Shown: positions 1 through 9,190 of the stretch, in pieces
Position numbering within the stretch: the stretch's first letter is position 1
Layout: each line of letters opens with the position of its first letter
Source of the DNA: Candidatus Poseidoniaceae archaeon
Lineage (GTDB): Archaea > Thermoplasmatota > Poseidoniia > Poseidoniales > Poseidoniaceae
Direction: 5' to 3'
Length of the DNA: 44,610 nt
Assembly (NCBI GenBank): GCA_938084455.1
Contig: CALKDX010000057.1
Location: 1-44,610, forward strand
Translations under genes and position numbers: made by a program
Notes under the pieces: generated by a model
What the model saw: only the letters and a program-made list of their open reading frames with translations
What the model was told of the DNA's origin: nothing
The model's database searches: none

Positions 1-570
1 GAGGTTCACCGTCGCATCGAGGTGCACGCCTTGGCGACCCCACTCAGCGAGCGATTCAATCGGGTCGGCTGCGTATGCGGATGGTGTCATGCCCGCAGCC
101 TGCCAAGCGTCTTCGCATATCGTCACACCGAGATCCAAACCTGCGATTGTTCGGGCGATTCCTGAGCGGTTATCAGGCTTGAAGTAACGCGCTTCATCAA
201 AGACATCGTAGGTTGGAAGGAGTTGCTTTCGGGCAACAATTCTGTTCGCGTGCTCAGAAGTTGCTGAGGGGCCACATCGAACAACGCCGTTGCTTGGCAA
301 TTGTTTGTCGTTGTCGGGGGACAAAGGTGTTCCGACGAGCACGGGCATGGACACTTTGAGTTCGCGAGCCTTTGTTTGAGCCAGGGCGACAAATTCTGCT
401 TGGAGAAGCAAATCTCGAGGTGGGTAACCACAAATGGCAAGTTCTGTGCTCAATGCAAGGGCAGCACCGTTGGTTGCAGCGAGGGCCGCAAGCGATTCGA
501 GGCGGCCGGCATTACCGCTTAAATCACCCACTGTGGAGTCGACTTGAAGCAATGCAATTGTCCGGTTCAT
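1..570 (-). CDS. nadE: Glutamine-dependent NAD+ synthetase, N-terminal part (partial, runs off left edge)
   Basis: The visible 190 codons form the N-terminal glutaminase (nitrilase-fold) domain of a two-domain NAD+ synthetase, which releases ammonia from glutamine so that the missing C-terminal ATP-dependent domain can amidate nicotinate adenine dinucleotide in the cytosol. The nitrilase triad is visible: Glu43 in STELAICGYPPRDLL, Lys115 in ARKQLLPTYDVF and Cys152 in TICEDAW. The combination of GYPPRDLL and the CEDAW nucleophile motif separates it from other nitrilases. The ATG at 570 begins MNRTIALLQVDSTVGD, the usual family start. It lies 17 nt behind the stop of the upstream giant surface gene, so the two are probably co-transcribed, but I see no clear Shine-Dalgarno site. 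The synthetase domain lies outside the window, so whether it is intact cannot be judged. Confidence 0.9.
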   Translation of the reverse strand, partial: MNRTIALLQVDSTVGDLSGNAGRLESLAALAATNGAALALSTELAICGYPPRDLLLQAEFVALAQTKARELKVSMPVLVGTPLSPDNDKQLPSNGVVRCGPSATSEHANRIVARKQLLPTYDVFDEARYFKPDNRSGIARTIAGLDLGVTICEDAWQAAGMTPSAYAADPIESLAEWGRQGVHLDATVNL

Positions 571-587
571 TGAACTCAACGCCCGTT

Positions 588-3500
588 TTAATCGTGCCGT
601 ACGATGTTTCCTTCTGAATCTTTGTACCACCATTCGTTGGCGGCTTTATCGTGATACCACCAGTAGCCATCCGAACCTCGAACCCAATCGGTTTCTTCTG
701 AATCTGTATCGGTGCTCGTGGCCGCTGTGCTTGCGCTTGCCGCCGCTGCAGTTGCCTCGACGTGAACCACTTCATCTTCCTCTTCATACTCATCATCTTC
801 TAACTCAGAGGAATACTCATCCCAATCGTATTCGGCTTTGGAACCTTTGCGACGGGTCATCCTCGCAGCATAGAGAAGACCGGTGAGGATGATCGAGACG
901 AACAACAAGGCAGCAACGCTTCCGAGAACGGGGTTGACATTGCCAAACACACGCTCGGACAAGGATTCTGCTCGTGTTGGTCGCACATCGATGGACGGTC
1001 CACTCGAAGTTTGGTCGTTTTCGAGCGTGACTTCAATCCATTGAAGACCAGGTGATTCTGGATTCCAATCGACTTGAACAGGCACTTCGCCCCCTTGCTG
1101 AACTTCTGCTGAAGTCCGTCTTAGTGTGGAGCGGTTGCCATCTGCGTTGACAATGGTGAACACGACATCGACGCTACCATCAAGGGTGCCGGTGTTTTTC
1201 ACATAGGCTGTCACAATCGATGTTTGACCGACTTCAATGATCACACGTGAGTATTCGACAGAACCCTGTTCAATTTCGAACTGTGGCTTGAGCCACTCCA
1301 TTTCCCAAACGCCAACCGGCGTTCCGACGGGAGTTGCCCCGAGCCCCAAGACTTCATTGTCGGCGAGGTCCCGACCAGAAACGACGACATGCAGTTCCAA
1401 TCGGTTCTCCAGCATCTCTGCCGTGACCACGCTCAAATCAATGCTGCCGAAGACTTCCAATCTCAGACCTGAAATTTCAGTACCGACCAGCGTCAATGGT
1501 TCCACGCCATTACGAAGTCGGTCGCCAGTCGCTTTTTCTTCAACCCACCAGACAAGTTCGAGGGAATCAACCTCAAGTCCACCTTCTTCGGAAAGCATGA
1601 CTCGAACTTCATGTATATCTGCAGCTAAGATGGCTGCTGGTCTCGGATTCAAAACTTCGACAGGCTCAGGTCCAGTTCCATCGACGACAATCCACCGAAC
1701 TGAAGTTTCCTTGTCGGTTGCATCAACGCCTTGGCCTTGTAAACATCCAACGCTCCAGGTGAGTGGTAGAGTGCCTGACTGGGTGGGTGCACGGAGTTCC
1801 ATCGACCAGACACCCTCGAAGGTTGTTGCAGAATAAGTTGTACCTGCAAACAAGACATTCACTTCGCAATCAAAGACCGGTACAGCATTGGTTTGGCTAA
1901 ACACAACTCCACCAGCGACCTCAAGCGGACTGTTCGGGGCAAGCCGTGCACCGTCGCCAAGCAGTGAGCCTTGAGAGAGGATCAGACTGACGGATTCCTC
2001 AGGGATTTCCATCGCTGCAGAGAAGCGCCAACGGTGTTCGGGGAAGGCCTTGAACACTTCTTGGCCAGCGCGATCAATGACGCGCACGCCAGGCTCTCTG
2101 CGGGTCTCTCCCAAATCGGGAGTTGTCCATGCAAGCATGAATTCAATGTTCAGCGTGATGTCGCGTTCGTATGGGTCTGCTGGCCCGTTTGCCCCCAACA
2201 TTGTGCAATCAATGATGATGAGGTGAGGGCTTGTTGTGGTGCAGTTACCGGTCGAGAAATCCCACTGTATTGGCAAGGTATCGCTGCCTTGGTTCGAGGC
2301 CAATTCCACAAAGACATCGGTGAGGTCAGAGCCTCCGTTCGGCTCAGTGAGTTCGACGTTGATGGTGTAAGGCGTCTGGGGGTGCAGCCAAGGTTCGCGC
2401 CCCGTTTCGTAAGCGAACGCACCAGAGGCGACAGCAGGGGCGCCATCAATTGCGAGTTGGTACATGAACAGGTGTTCACCACTTTCGTTGGAGCCACCTT
2501 TCTCGATTGCCTGACCGGCATCATCGGTGCCTGAAATGTACACTGCCACCTTCTGTCCAAGGCTACCACCAGTGTCATCGAGAAGCAATGTGTACTGGCC
2601 GATTAACGACGTCAAATCATTGGGCACATACAAGCCAAGACCCTGATATTCACCCGGATCTGGCCATTGGTTCGCATTGTCATCATCGATCCATTCGCGC
2701 CATACCATGGCTTGAACGTTGGTTGGAAGCACAGGCTGGTCTGTGATTTGGATTTGGATGGTTTGAGTGCTTGAGGGTGTACGGTGATCGTAGAGATCCA
2801 TCGAGGTCGAGAGCACCTGTGGATTGACAGAGTCCACGTGGAAGGTCCGTTCAAAGATGGCATCCTCGGTCAAACCCGAACCGTTGAGCGAAGTCAATTC
2901 AATCCGCCATGTCAACGTTCCAAAGGTGAACGGGACCGCATCGGAGTAGTTCCAGTAATTCTCATCGAGCATCGTGGTGTTTGCCACCATCGTTTCTCCG
3001 CGGTACAATGATAACATCGCATCGCCATCTGCGAAGGCGTCTGTCGTGTCAAGGCCTTCAAAACCAACGCGCACTGAGAGGTCAACATCAATTCCTGCTT
3101 TGAGATAGTAGTCGGCTGAATTCAGGGTTCGAGATGCACTGACATCGGTGAACATGACCTCTTTGATTTCAAGGTCGTTTTCGTAGCCTTGCCCTCCAAT
3201 GGACCCCCACACATGAACCGACGGAATCGAAATGACGCTGTTGGAGAGCACCAACCTAGAACGAACGGTCATGACTTCGGCATCATCCCAACTCGGTTCG
3301 ATGCGGAAGGTGACGCTGGTGGTGACTTGAACGCCACTCTCGACAACCACCAATGCGTGATCGGGATGGAGTTCAATGTGTTCGGAAGCACCAAGGCCGA
3401 CCGAACCACCTGCAAACGGCAACAACCAGGTTCCAGTGGTGGTTCCATCGCTGACTTCCAAACGGGCCATCGAAGCTTGTGAACCATAGACATTGTATGT

Positions 3501-5762
3501 GGTGTTCATTGTCTGCCAGTGTTGACTCGGAGCCAAGACTGGTTCGTCAACGAGCATCTGTGAACTGACCATTTGCACAGCGGAAGAACTGTTCAATCCT
3601 TCGATTGAAACTCGAATCCCACCGGGTGTTTCAGAGGCAAAGGGGAGCGTTATTTGGTGCAAACCATTGCTCGGTGAAAGCCCGTAGCGTGCGGCGTTTA
3701 AAGCCAAGACGAAAGAGGAATCTGAACCTTTGTCGACCGAGGCTGAAACACTGTATGGAACACCAAGACCTCCCAGCGTCACGTTCCCTGTACCAATCAC
3801 CTCAAACGTCACTTCTGCAAAGGAAGTACCAAGAGCACCCACTGTGGATGTAAGGCTGGCCAAAACGGTGCTCATTGATTCGAGTTGGGAGGCATTGAGA
3901 GCAAGGGAAGTTGAACCGTTTAGGTCCCAGGAAGCGATTTGATCGTTTCCAACACGGAGCGTAACGCCATCAAGGGTCCCTTGGCTGGACAGTGCGGTGA
4001 ATGAGAACGACGTTAGGTCGACCACTGGAACCCAAGCTTTAGCCGATGAACTTCCCGAAATACCTGGGTTTGCATCAATTGAAGTCTCACCGTTTTCAAA
4101 ACGGTCTTGCCAACCCCACGAACCAACCCTTGCATCGCTTCCTCCCCATTCGACAAGGCCATCTCCGCCGAAATCGATGGAGGGGCCAGTGGGTTGCAAC
4201 CCGCCGAGAGAACTGGTCTTAAACGCCGTGAGTTCCCACATGTCACTGGAGTTGTTTGAGGCTGCAATGAATTGGACTTGATGCATGCCAAAGGTGCCTT
4301 CATGACCAACAAGATTGAGGCTATATGGCAAGGTAATGTTGGTCCAGAGCATATTCCCTGGCGTTCGGATTTGGGCCTGTGCAAGGGACATAGTTGCGTC
4401 GATGGTGATTTCTGAAAGCGCGGCTGAAGGCGTGAACCATGGCGAAGTGAAGGAATCATTCACTTCACCGACGTAAACATCCATTCCTTCTATGAAATTC
4501 ACGCCGCCAGTTTCACTGGTCCAACCGTCGAAAGCGCCGCTGTGTGTTGAAGCAACGGAGTAATGCCCGTCACCGCTGATGGAATACACCGTTGCCATTT
4601 CTCCGCTTGGTGATGGTTTGAGCAGCAACTGCACTTGCAGCGAAGTGTATGTTTGCCAATCCAATGCGTTGACAGGAATCACGCGATCGTTGCTGCCTGA
4701 CATACCCTCGATTGGCTCACCGGTGAATGCATCAAGCACCGTCCAATTGAGGTGAGCACCCGCAGGAACTTCTGCATTGATGTGGAGAGGCGCCCATGGC
4801 CCGGCGTTCACCCTCTGATGATCGCTCTGAGAGAATCCAATTGTGGGGCTTGTCCAATCTGCCGAAGGGGGCAATGCAAGATGGACGTCGTCGATGAACC
4901 AAAAATCACAGCATGTTCCTGAACCGCGAACTTGCTCGAACCTGATTTGGGTGTTTGCATGGAGTGCTGCAGCAGGCAAAGTGCCCATCCACTGAGTTGG
5001 CGCACCACCAGAGGTCGCTCCTGACCATGTGTTGAGCGTGGTCCAAGAACCGGATGTGGTTTTGTATTGCACCTTGAGATCTTCACCGCTATCAGCTTCT
5101 TCGCCACAACTTGAGGAACCTTGTCGGATCCATGCATGAAGTGGAATCGTGTTCAATCCAGCGAGATTGACGATCGGTGAAGTGGCGTGTTCCGGTGTGG
5201 ACTGGGCTTGGGTTTTGATCGACCCACCGGCGGTGCCATTGTAACCACATCCTGCTGCTCCCGAACCAGCGCCCGTACCTGTGTATCGACCAACATAGGT
5301 GGATGCTGAAACCGTCCATCCTTGAAGACCAGAATTGAAGTCCCAAAGGGTCCCTCCTCCGTCCCCGGTCAGGTAACCGTCGGAACCGAAAGTGCCGTTA
5401 TGGGTCGCCGTTGATGCGGACCACGCCGTATTGTCATTCCACACAAAGCCGGTCTGTGTGGGTTGAACAGTGGGTTGCATTTCGAGATGGAGGCTCGTCA
5501 CAGGGGCATCACTTGGCACGTCCACTGTGAACGACGTCGAAGCTAGGTTGTTACCAGGGAGGAGGAATGAAGCGTTTTCACCCGCCATAGCGGATGCCAC
5601 ATTCATCTCTTCAAGAACCGGTGTTGGCGCCGATGCCGGATGATCGAGCATCATGGTGTTCAATGGACCACCAAGGACCATCAACAGGCCGAGAAACAAC
5701 GCAGTCTTCAGCCCCGAGGCACCCGCCATGCCTCTGCCTGTGCGTTCAAGAACTTCAAACAT
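588..5762 (-). CDS. Giant cell-surface protein, MAM/jelly-roll-like domain, C-terminal TM anchor, aromatic cytosolic tail
   Basis: A 1724-residue exported protein of unknown function. Residues 17-38 are a hydrophobic signal or anchor segment. Residues about 140-297 look like a MAM/concanavalin-like module: an aromatic start (WDFNSGLQGWT), Cys residues at 172, 219 and 284-285, and a closing WFIDDVHL motif. The middle is a long series of beta-sandwich-like stretches rich in Thr, Ser and N-glycosylation sequons. A CARDB-like domain (VIIEVGQTSIVTAYVKNTG) precedes one transmembrane helix at about 1609-1635, followed by a basic stop-transfer (RMTRRKG). The cytosolic tail of about 80 residues is very acidic, then Ala/Ser/Thr-rich, and ends in a compact WWY-rich unit. 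It is transcribed away from ileS and is followed after 17 nt by nadE. Adhesion or S-layer-type function is plausible, but no catalytic motif was seen. Confidence 0.85.
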   Translation of the reverse strand: MFEVLERTGRGMAGASGLKTALFLGLLMVLGGPLNTMMLDHPASAPTPVLEEMNVASAMAGENASFLLPGNNLASTSFTVDVPSDAPVTSLHLEMQPTVQPTQTGFVWNDNTAWSASTATHNGTFGSDGYLTGDGGGTLWDFNSGLQGWTVSASTYVGRYTGTGAGSGAAGCGYNGTAGGSIKTQAQSTPEHATSPIVNLAGLNTIPLHAWIRQGSSSCGEEADSGEDLKVQYKTTSGSWTTLNTWSGATSGGAPTQWMGTLPAAALHANTQIRFEQVRGSGTCCDFWFIDDVHLALPPSADWTSPTIGFSQSDHQRVNAGPWAPLHINAEVPAGAHLNWTVLDAFTGEPIEGMSGSNDRVIPVNALDWQTYTSLQVQLLLKPSPSGEMATVYSISGDGHYSVASTHSGAFDGWTSETGGVNFIEGMDVYVGEVNDSFTSPWFTPSAALSEITIDATMSLAQAQIRTPGNMLWTNITLPYSLNLVGHEGTFGMHQVQFIAASNNSSDMWELTAFKTSSLGGLQPTGPSIDFGGDGLVEWGGSDARVGSWGWQDRFENGETSIDANPGISGSSSAKAWVPVVDLTSFSFTALSSQGTLDGVTLRVGNDQIASWDLNGSTSLALNASQLESMSTVLASLTSTVGALGTSFAEVTFEVIGTGNVTLGGLGVPYSVSASVDKGSDSSFVLALNAARYGLSPSNGLHQITLPFASETPGGIRVSIEGLNSSSAVQMVSSQMLVDEPVLAPSQHWQTMNTTYNVYGSQASMARLEVSDGTTTGTWLLPFAGGSVGLGASEHIELHPDHALVVVESGVQVTTSVTFRIEPSWDDAEVMTVRSRLVLSNSVISIPSVHVWGSIGGQGYENDLEIKEVMFTDVSASRTLNSADYYLKAGIDVDLSVRVGFEGLDTTDAFADGDAMLSLYRGETMVANTTMLDENYWNYSDAVPFTFGTLTWRIELTSLNGSGLTEDAIFERTFHVDSVNPQVLSTSMDLYDHRTPSSTQTIQIQITDQPVLPTNVQAMVWREWIDDDNANQWPDPGEYQGLGLYVPNDLTSLIGQYTLLLDDTGGSLGQKVAVYISGTDDAGQAIEKGGSNESGEHLFMYQLAIDGAPAVASGAFAYETGREPWLHPQTPYTINVELTEPNGGSDLTDVFVELASNQGSDTLPIQWDFSTGNCTTTSPHLIIIDCTMLGANGPADPYERDITLNIEFMLAWTTPDLGETRREPGVRVIDRAGQEVFKAFPEHRWRFSAAMEIPEESVSLILSQGSLLGDGARLAPNSPLEVAGGVVFSQTNAVPVFDCEVNVLFAGTTYSATTFEGVWSMELRAPTQSGTLPLTWSVGCLQGQGVDATDKETSVRWIVVDGTGPEPVEVLNPRPAAILAADIHEVRVMLSEEGGLEVDSLELVWWVEEKATGDRLRNGVEPLTLVGTEISGLRLEVFGSIDLSVVTAEMLENRLELHVVVSGRDLADNEVLGLGATPVGTPVGVWEMEWLKPQFEIEQGSVEYSRVIIEVGQTSIVTAYVKNTGTLDGSVDVVFTIVNADGNRSTLRRTSAEVQQGGEVPVQVDWNPESPGLQWIEVTLENDQTSSGPSIDVRPTRAESLSERVFGNVNPVLGSVAALLFVSIILTGLLYAARMTRRKGSKAEYDWDEYSSELEDDEYEEEDEVVHVEATAAAASASTAATSTDTDSEETDWVRGSDGYWWYHDKAANEWWYKDSEGNIVRHD

Positions 5763-5889
5763 ACCCCCGCAGATTTCGGAAAATGGCGAGTAGAAAGGTG
5801 ATTTTGCACAGAACTTTGGGGGAGAAATGTATCTTTTCTGATGCGAGAAGAAGGGTGAGGTTCAAGACAATACCGTCGCTCGGCGAAGC
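5763..5889. promoter_or_regulatory. Divergent promoter region between giant surface gene and ileS
   Basis: These 127 bases separate two divergently transcribed genes and must hold both promoters. An AT-rich stretch at 5824-5836 is the most TATA-like sequence, but it is about 55 nt from the ileS ATG. A weak candidate (TTCAAGACAATA, 5861-5872) lies nearer the leaderless distance. No strong box is seen for the minus-strand gene. No ORF or RNA gene is apparent. Confidence 0.35.
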
Positions 5890-8800
5890 ATGGCTCAACC
5901 CCAGGCTGCTGGCGAACTCGACGCAGTTGCACTTGAGACGGCTCTGCTTGAGGCTTGGAAACAAGAAAACGCCTTCCAAGCCTCCATTGATTCACGAAGC
6001 AATGGTGCTCCTTTCATTTTCCTAGAAGGGCCTCCTACCGCAAACGGCAAACCTGGAATTCACCATGTTGTTGCCCGAGCCTACAAGGATCTCGTATGCC
6101 GATGGAAGACGATGGAAGGATTCCAAGTGCAACGCAAAGGTGGTTGGGACACACACGGTTTACCTGTCGAAATCGAAGTGCAGAAGCGAATGGACTTGAT
6201 GTCAAACGAGGCCATCGAAGCCTTCGGAATGGACAACTTCAACCAAGCGTGCAGAGAATCCGTATGGACCTATGAATCGGCATGGAGAGAAATGACTGAG
6301 CGAATGGCCTACTGGGTCGATTTGGACAACCCGTACGTCACCCTCGACAATAATTATGTCGAGTCATGCTGGTGGGCATTGAAGCAAATGTTCGACAAAG
6401 GACTGCTGTACAGAGGCCACAAAGTGTTGCCTTATTGCCCGCAAACTGGCACATCTTATTCCAGCCACGAAGTGGCACTGGGCTACAAAGAAGTCGAAGA
6501 ACCATCAGTGTATGTCAAATTCAAACTCGTCGACGAAGATGCAAGCATCCTCGCCTGGACCACCACCCCTTGGACCCTTCCCGGCAACGTAGGTTTGGCG
6601 GTTGGGCCTGAGGTCACCTATGTTCGCGCTCGTGTAACCGAACAAGCCGAAAATTGGACCGGCGCAGGTGGCGCAGAGGTTGGCGAGGTCGTGATCTTGG
6701 CAAAGGATTTGATGAAGGAAGTCCTTCGTCACAACGTCGAAATTATCGAAGAAATTCAAGGGAAATCACTGGTCGGCATGGCCTATGAGCCGTTGTTCCC
6801 GGATGCAGTTCCTCGCAATGATTCCACAACAGCATGGACCGTATTGGAAGCCGACTGGGTGACCACAACCGACGGAACCGGTGTCGTTCACACCGCCGTC
6901 ATGTATGGTGAAGACGATTACAACCTTGGTATGGCAGCGGGACTGCCTGCCCATCACACCGTAGGTATGGATGGTGCCTTCATTGAAGGCACCCATCCTC
7001 AACTCGACGGGCGTTACGTCAAGGAATGCGACCAAACCGTGATCGACTTGCTCTCAGCACAAGGTGGAAGCAACGGCAAAGGACCCTCAAGTGGGCTTCT
7101 TTACAGAGAAAAAGCCTACCTCCACGACTACCCTCACTGCTGGCGAACCGACCACCCGTTGTTGTATTACGCCATGGACTCATGGTTTGTTCGGATGACT
7201 GCGGTCAAAGAGCGGCTGTTAGAATTCAACGATGGGGTTGAATGGGCTCCTGATTGGGTCGGTGAAGGCCGATTCGGTGAATGGTTGCGCAACGTCAAGG
7301 ATTGGGCTATTTCTCGTGAGCGTTACTGGGGCACTCCACTCCCCGTGTGGCGCGGAGAAAACGGCGAAATGAAGTGCGTTGGTTCGATTGCTGAGTTGCA
7401 ATCTGAAGTGGCAAAAGCAGTCGCTGCTGGCATCGAAAATCCACCCTGCCCTGATGATGTCGATTTGCATCGGCCTATCGTGGATGCATTCACCCTTGTA
7501 GATGAACATGGAAAACCAATGCACAGAGAACCCTTTGTGATGGATTGCTGGTTCGACTCTGGATGCGCTCCATTCGCCCAATGGCACCACCCCTTCGACG
7601 GTGGTGAGACCTTCGAAGCATCTTCTCCTGTGGATTACATCTGTGAAGGCGTCGACCAGACGCGAGGGTGGTTCTACACCCTTTTGGCCGTGTCCACGAC
7701 CGTGTTTGACAAACCCGCCTACAAGCGATGCTTAAGCCTCGGTTTAATCCTCGATGCTGAAGGCAAGAAAATGTCAAAATCAAAGGGGAACATCGTCGAC
7801 CCTTGGGACCATTTCAACCGAGAAGGTGCGGATGCAACCCGGTGGTACATGGTGACCGCAGGAGCACCATGGAACCCTCTGAAATTTGATTCAAATGGAG
7901 TTCGAGAAACCTATGCGAAGATGTTCTTGACGCTGTGGAACATCTACAAGTTCCATGCAGATTACGCTGCTTTGGACGGCTTTGATCCGGAACACAATCC
8001 AGTGCCAGTGGAACAACGACCGACCTTGGACCGATGGATTCTCTCCCGCTTGGCCTCAACAGCAACGAATTACCATTCGGATTTTGTTGGATGGAATTTC
8101 CACAAGGCTTGCCGAGATTTAGAAGAGTTTGTCGTGAACGATTTGTCAAACTGGTACGTTCGTCGCAGCCGCCGACGGCTTTGGGATGATGCAGAATCGA
8201 CCGATAAACTCGCCTGCCAACACACCCTTCACGAAGTGTTGACCACCGTGTGCAAACTCATGGCACCTGTGAGTCCATTCATGGTTGACATCATCCACAG
8301 GAACCTCACTGGAGAAACTGTCCATCAGGCTTCATGGCCGTTAGGAGTCCCTGGTACCCTCGAAGGTGCAACCGCCGATTCATGGGACCTTGATGCCGCA
8401 GCCGCTACTGCGAATTTACCACCTCAAGATCTTGATCTTGAAGCCTCGATGGCGCTCGTTCGTGAGCTGGCTGAAGTCGGTCGTCGCATCCGTGTTGAAG
8501 CTGGTCGCCGTCAACGACTACCATGCGCCCAAGGATGGATTGTTGCCGGACCTGATCTGGCTGATTTCCACGACATTCTTGCTGAGGAATTGAACGTTGA
8601 AGCCATTGAAGTGGAACAAGACTTGGACCGCTTCCAACGCATCGAGTTGGCGCCAAACTTCAGAGCGCTTGCACCCAAGGCAAGAGCAAACGTCAACGCT
8701 GTGGCCAATGAAATCAAAGCCAGCCAAGACCCAGAGGCTCTTCTCGCCGCTATCGAGGCAGGAACATGCGAAATCATGGGCATTCAAATTGAGATGTCAG

Positions 8801-9177
8801 ATGTCGAACTGAAGCGAGCTGAGCGAGAAGGGTTTGCCGCATCGACCGTTCAAATCGGGCAAGGCGATGAGGCCAGCCACATCAGCCTCGTCTTGGACAT
8901 GAACGATACCCCAGCACTTCTCTCCAAGGGATTGGCTCGAGACATCACCCGTCGAATTCAAGCAAAGCGGAAAACCCTCAATATGGAAATTGAAGCGACC
9001 ATTGATCTTGAAATTTGGATGAAGGACGCCCCAGAATTGTTCGATGAAGACCAACAATGGATTGTCAATGAGACACGTTGTGCTGCGGCCGCTTTCCACC
9101 CAACCGACCTTCAAGCACCCGCCGATGCAGATTCGTTCGAAGTCGATGGAATCACCGTTTGGTTTGCGGTCTCGTAG
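5890..9177 (+). CDS. ileS: Isoleucyl-tRNA synthetase with rearranged GIHH signature motif
   Basis: A 1095-residue class Ia aminoacyl-tRNA synthetase that charges tRNA-Ile in the cytosol. The N-terminal block GPPTANGKP followed by GIHH (residues 56-59) and the GGWDTHGLPVE motif are diagnostic. The second catalytic signature is canonical KMSKS at 627-631, in a GKKMSKSKGN context. An editing domain lies between them, and an alpha-helical anticodon-binding domain and C-terminal extension follow KMSKS. Length and sequence style match the eukaryote-like IleRS2 clade, not the shorter typical bacterial IleRS1. Oddity: the class I HIGH motif has its first and third residues exchanged, giving G-x-H-H, a variant reported for some mupirocin-resistant bacterial IleRS2 enzymes. 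The reading frame is intact and everything else is standard, so this is a working enzyme, not a pseudogene. The btuF-like gene follows after 13 nt. Confidence 0.97.
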   Translation: MAQPQAAGELDAVALETALLEAWKQENAFQASIDSRSNGAPFIFLEGPPTANGKPGIHHVVARAYKDLVCRWKTMEGFQVQRKGGWDTHGLPVEIEVQKRMDLMSNEAIEAFGMDNFNQACRESVWTYESAWREMTERMAYWVDLDNPYVTLDNNYVESCWWALKQMFDKGLLYRGHKVLPYCPQTGTSYSSHEVALGYKEVEEPSVYVKFKLVDEDASILAWTTTPWTLPGNVGLAVGPEVTYVRARVTEQAENWTGAGGAEVGEVVILAKDLMKEVLRHNVEIIEEIQGKSLVGMAYEPLFPDAVPRNDSTTAWTVLEADWVTTTDGTGVVHTAVMYGEDDYNLGMAAGLPAHHTVGMDGAFIEGTHPQLDGRYVKECDQTVIDLLSAQGGSNGKGPSSGLLYREKAYLHDYPHCWRTDHPLLYYAMDSWFVRMTAVKERLLEFNDGVEWAPDWVGEGRFGEWLRNVKDWAISRERYWGTPLPVWRGENGEMKCVGSIAELQSEVAKAVAAGIENPPCPDDVDLHRPIVDAFTLVDEHGKPMHREPFVMDCWFDSGCAPFAQWHHPFDGGETFEASSPVDYICEGVDQTRGWFYTLLAVSTTVFDKPAYKRCLSLGLILDAEGKKMSKSKGNIVDPWDHFNREGADATRWYMVTAGAPWNPLKFDSNGVRETYAKMFLTLWNIYKFHADYAALDGFDPEHNPVPVEQRPTLDRWILSRLASTATNYHSDFVGWNFHKACRDLEEFVVNDLSNWYVRRSRRRLWDDAESTDKLACQHTLHEVLTTVCKLMAPVSPFMVDIIHRNLTGETVHQASWPLGVPGTLEGATADSWDLDAAAATANLPPQDLDLEASMALVRELAEVGRRIRVEAGRRQRLPCAQGWIVAGPDLADFHDILAEELNVEAIEVEQDLDRFQRIELAPNFRALAPKARANVNAVANEIKASQDPEALLAAIEAGTCEIMGIQIEMSDVELKRAEREGFAASTVQIGQGDEASHISLVLDMNDTPALLSKGLARDITRRIQAKRKTLNMEIEATIDLEIWMKDAPELFDEDQQWIVNETRCAAAAFHPTDLQAPADADSFEVDGITVWFAVS

Positions 9178-9190
9178 GGGCGAACTCCAG

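Noticed and set aside
1237-2534. Plus-strand open frames (199 and 187 codons) opposite the giant surface gene
   Set aside because: Ser/Thr/Pro-rich or Arg-rich translations typical of antisense to beta-sandwich coding sequence; no family resemblance.
6055-6066. ileS as a pseudogene because HIGH is missing
   Set aside because: The frame is intact over 1095 codons, KMSKS and all other motifs are normal, and G-x-H-H is a known natural variant.
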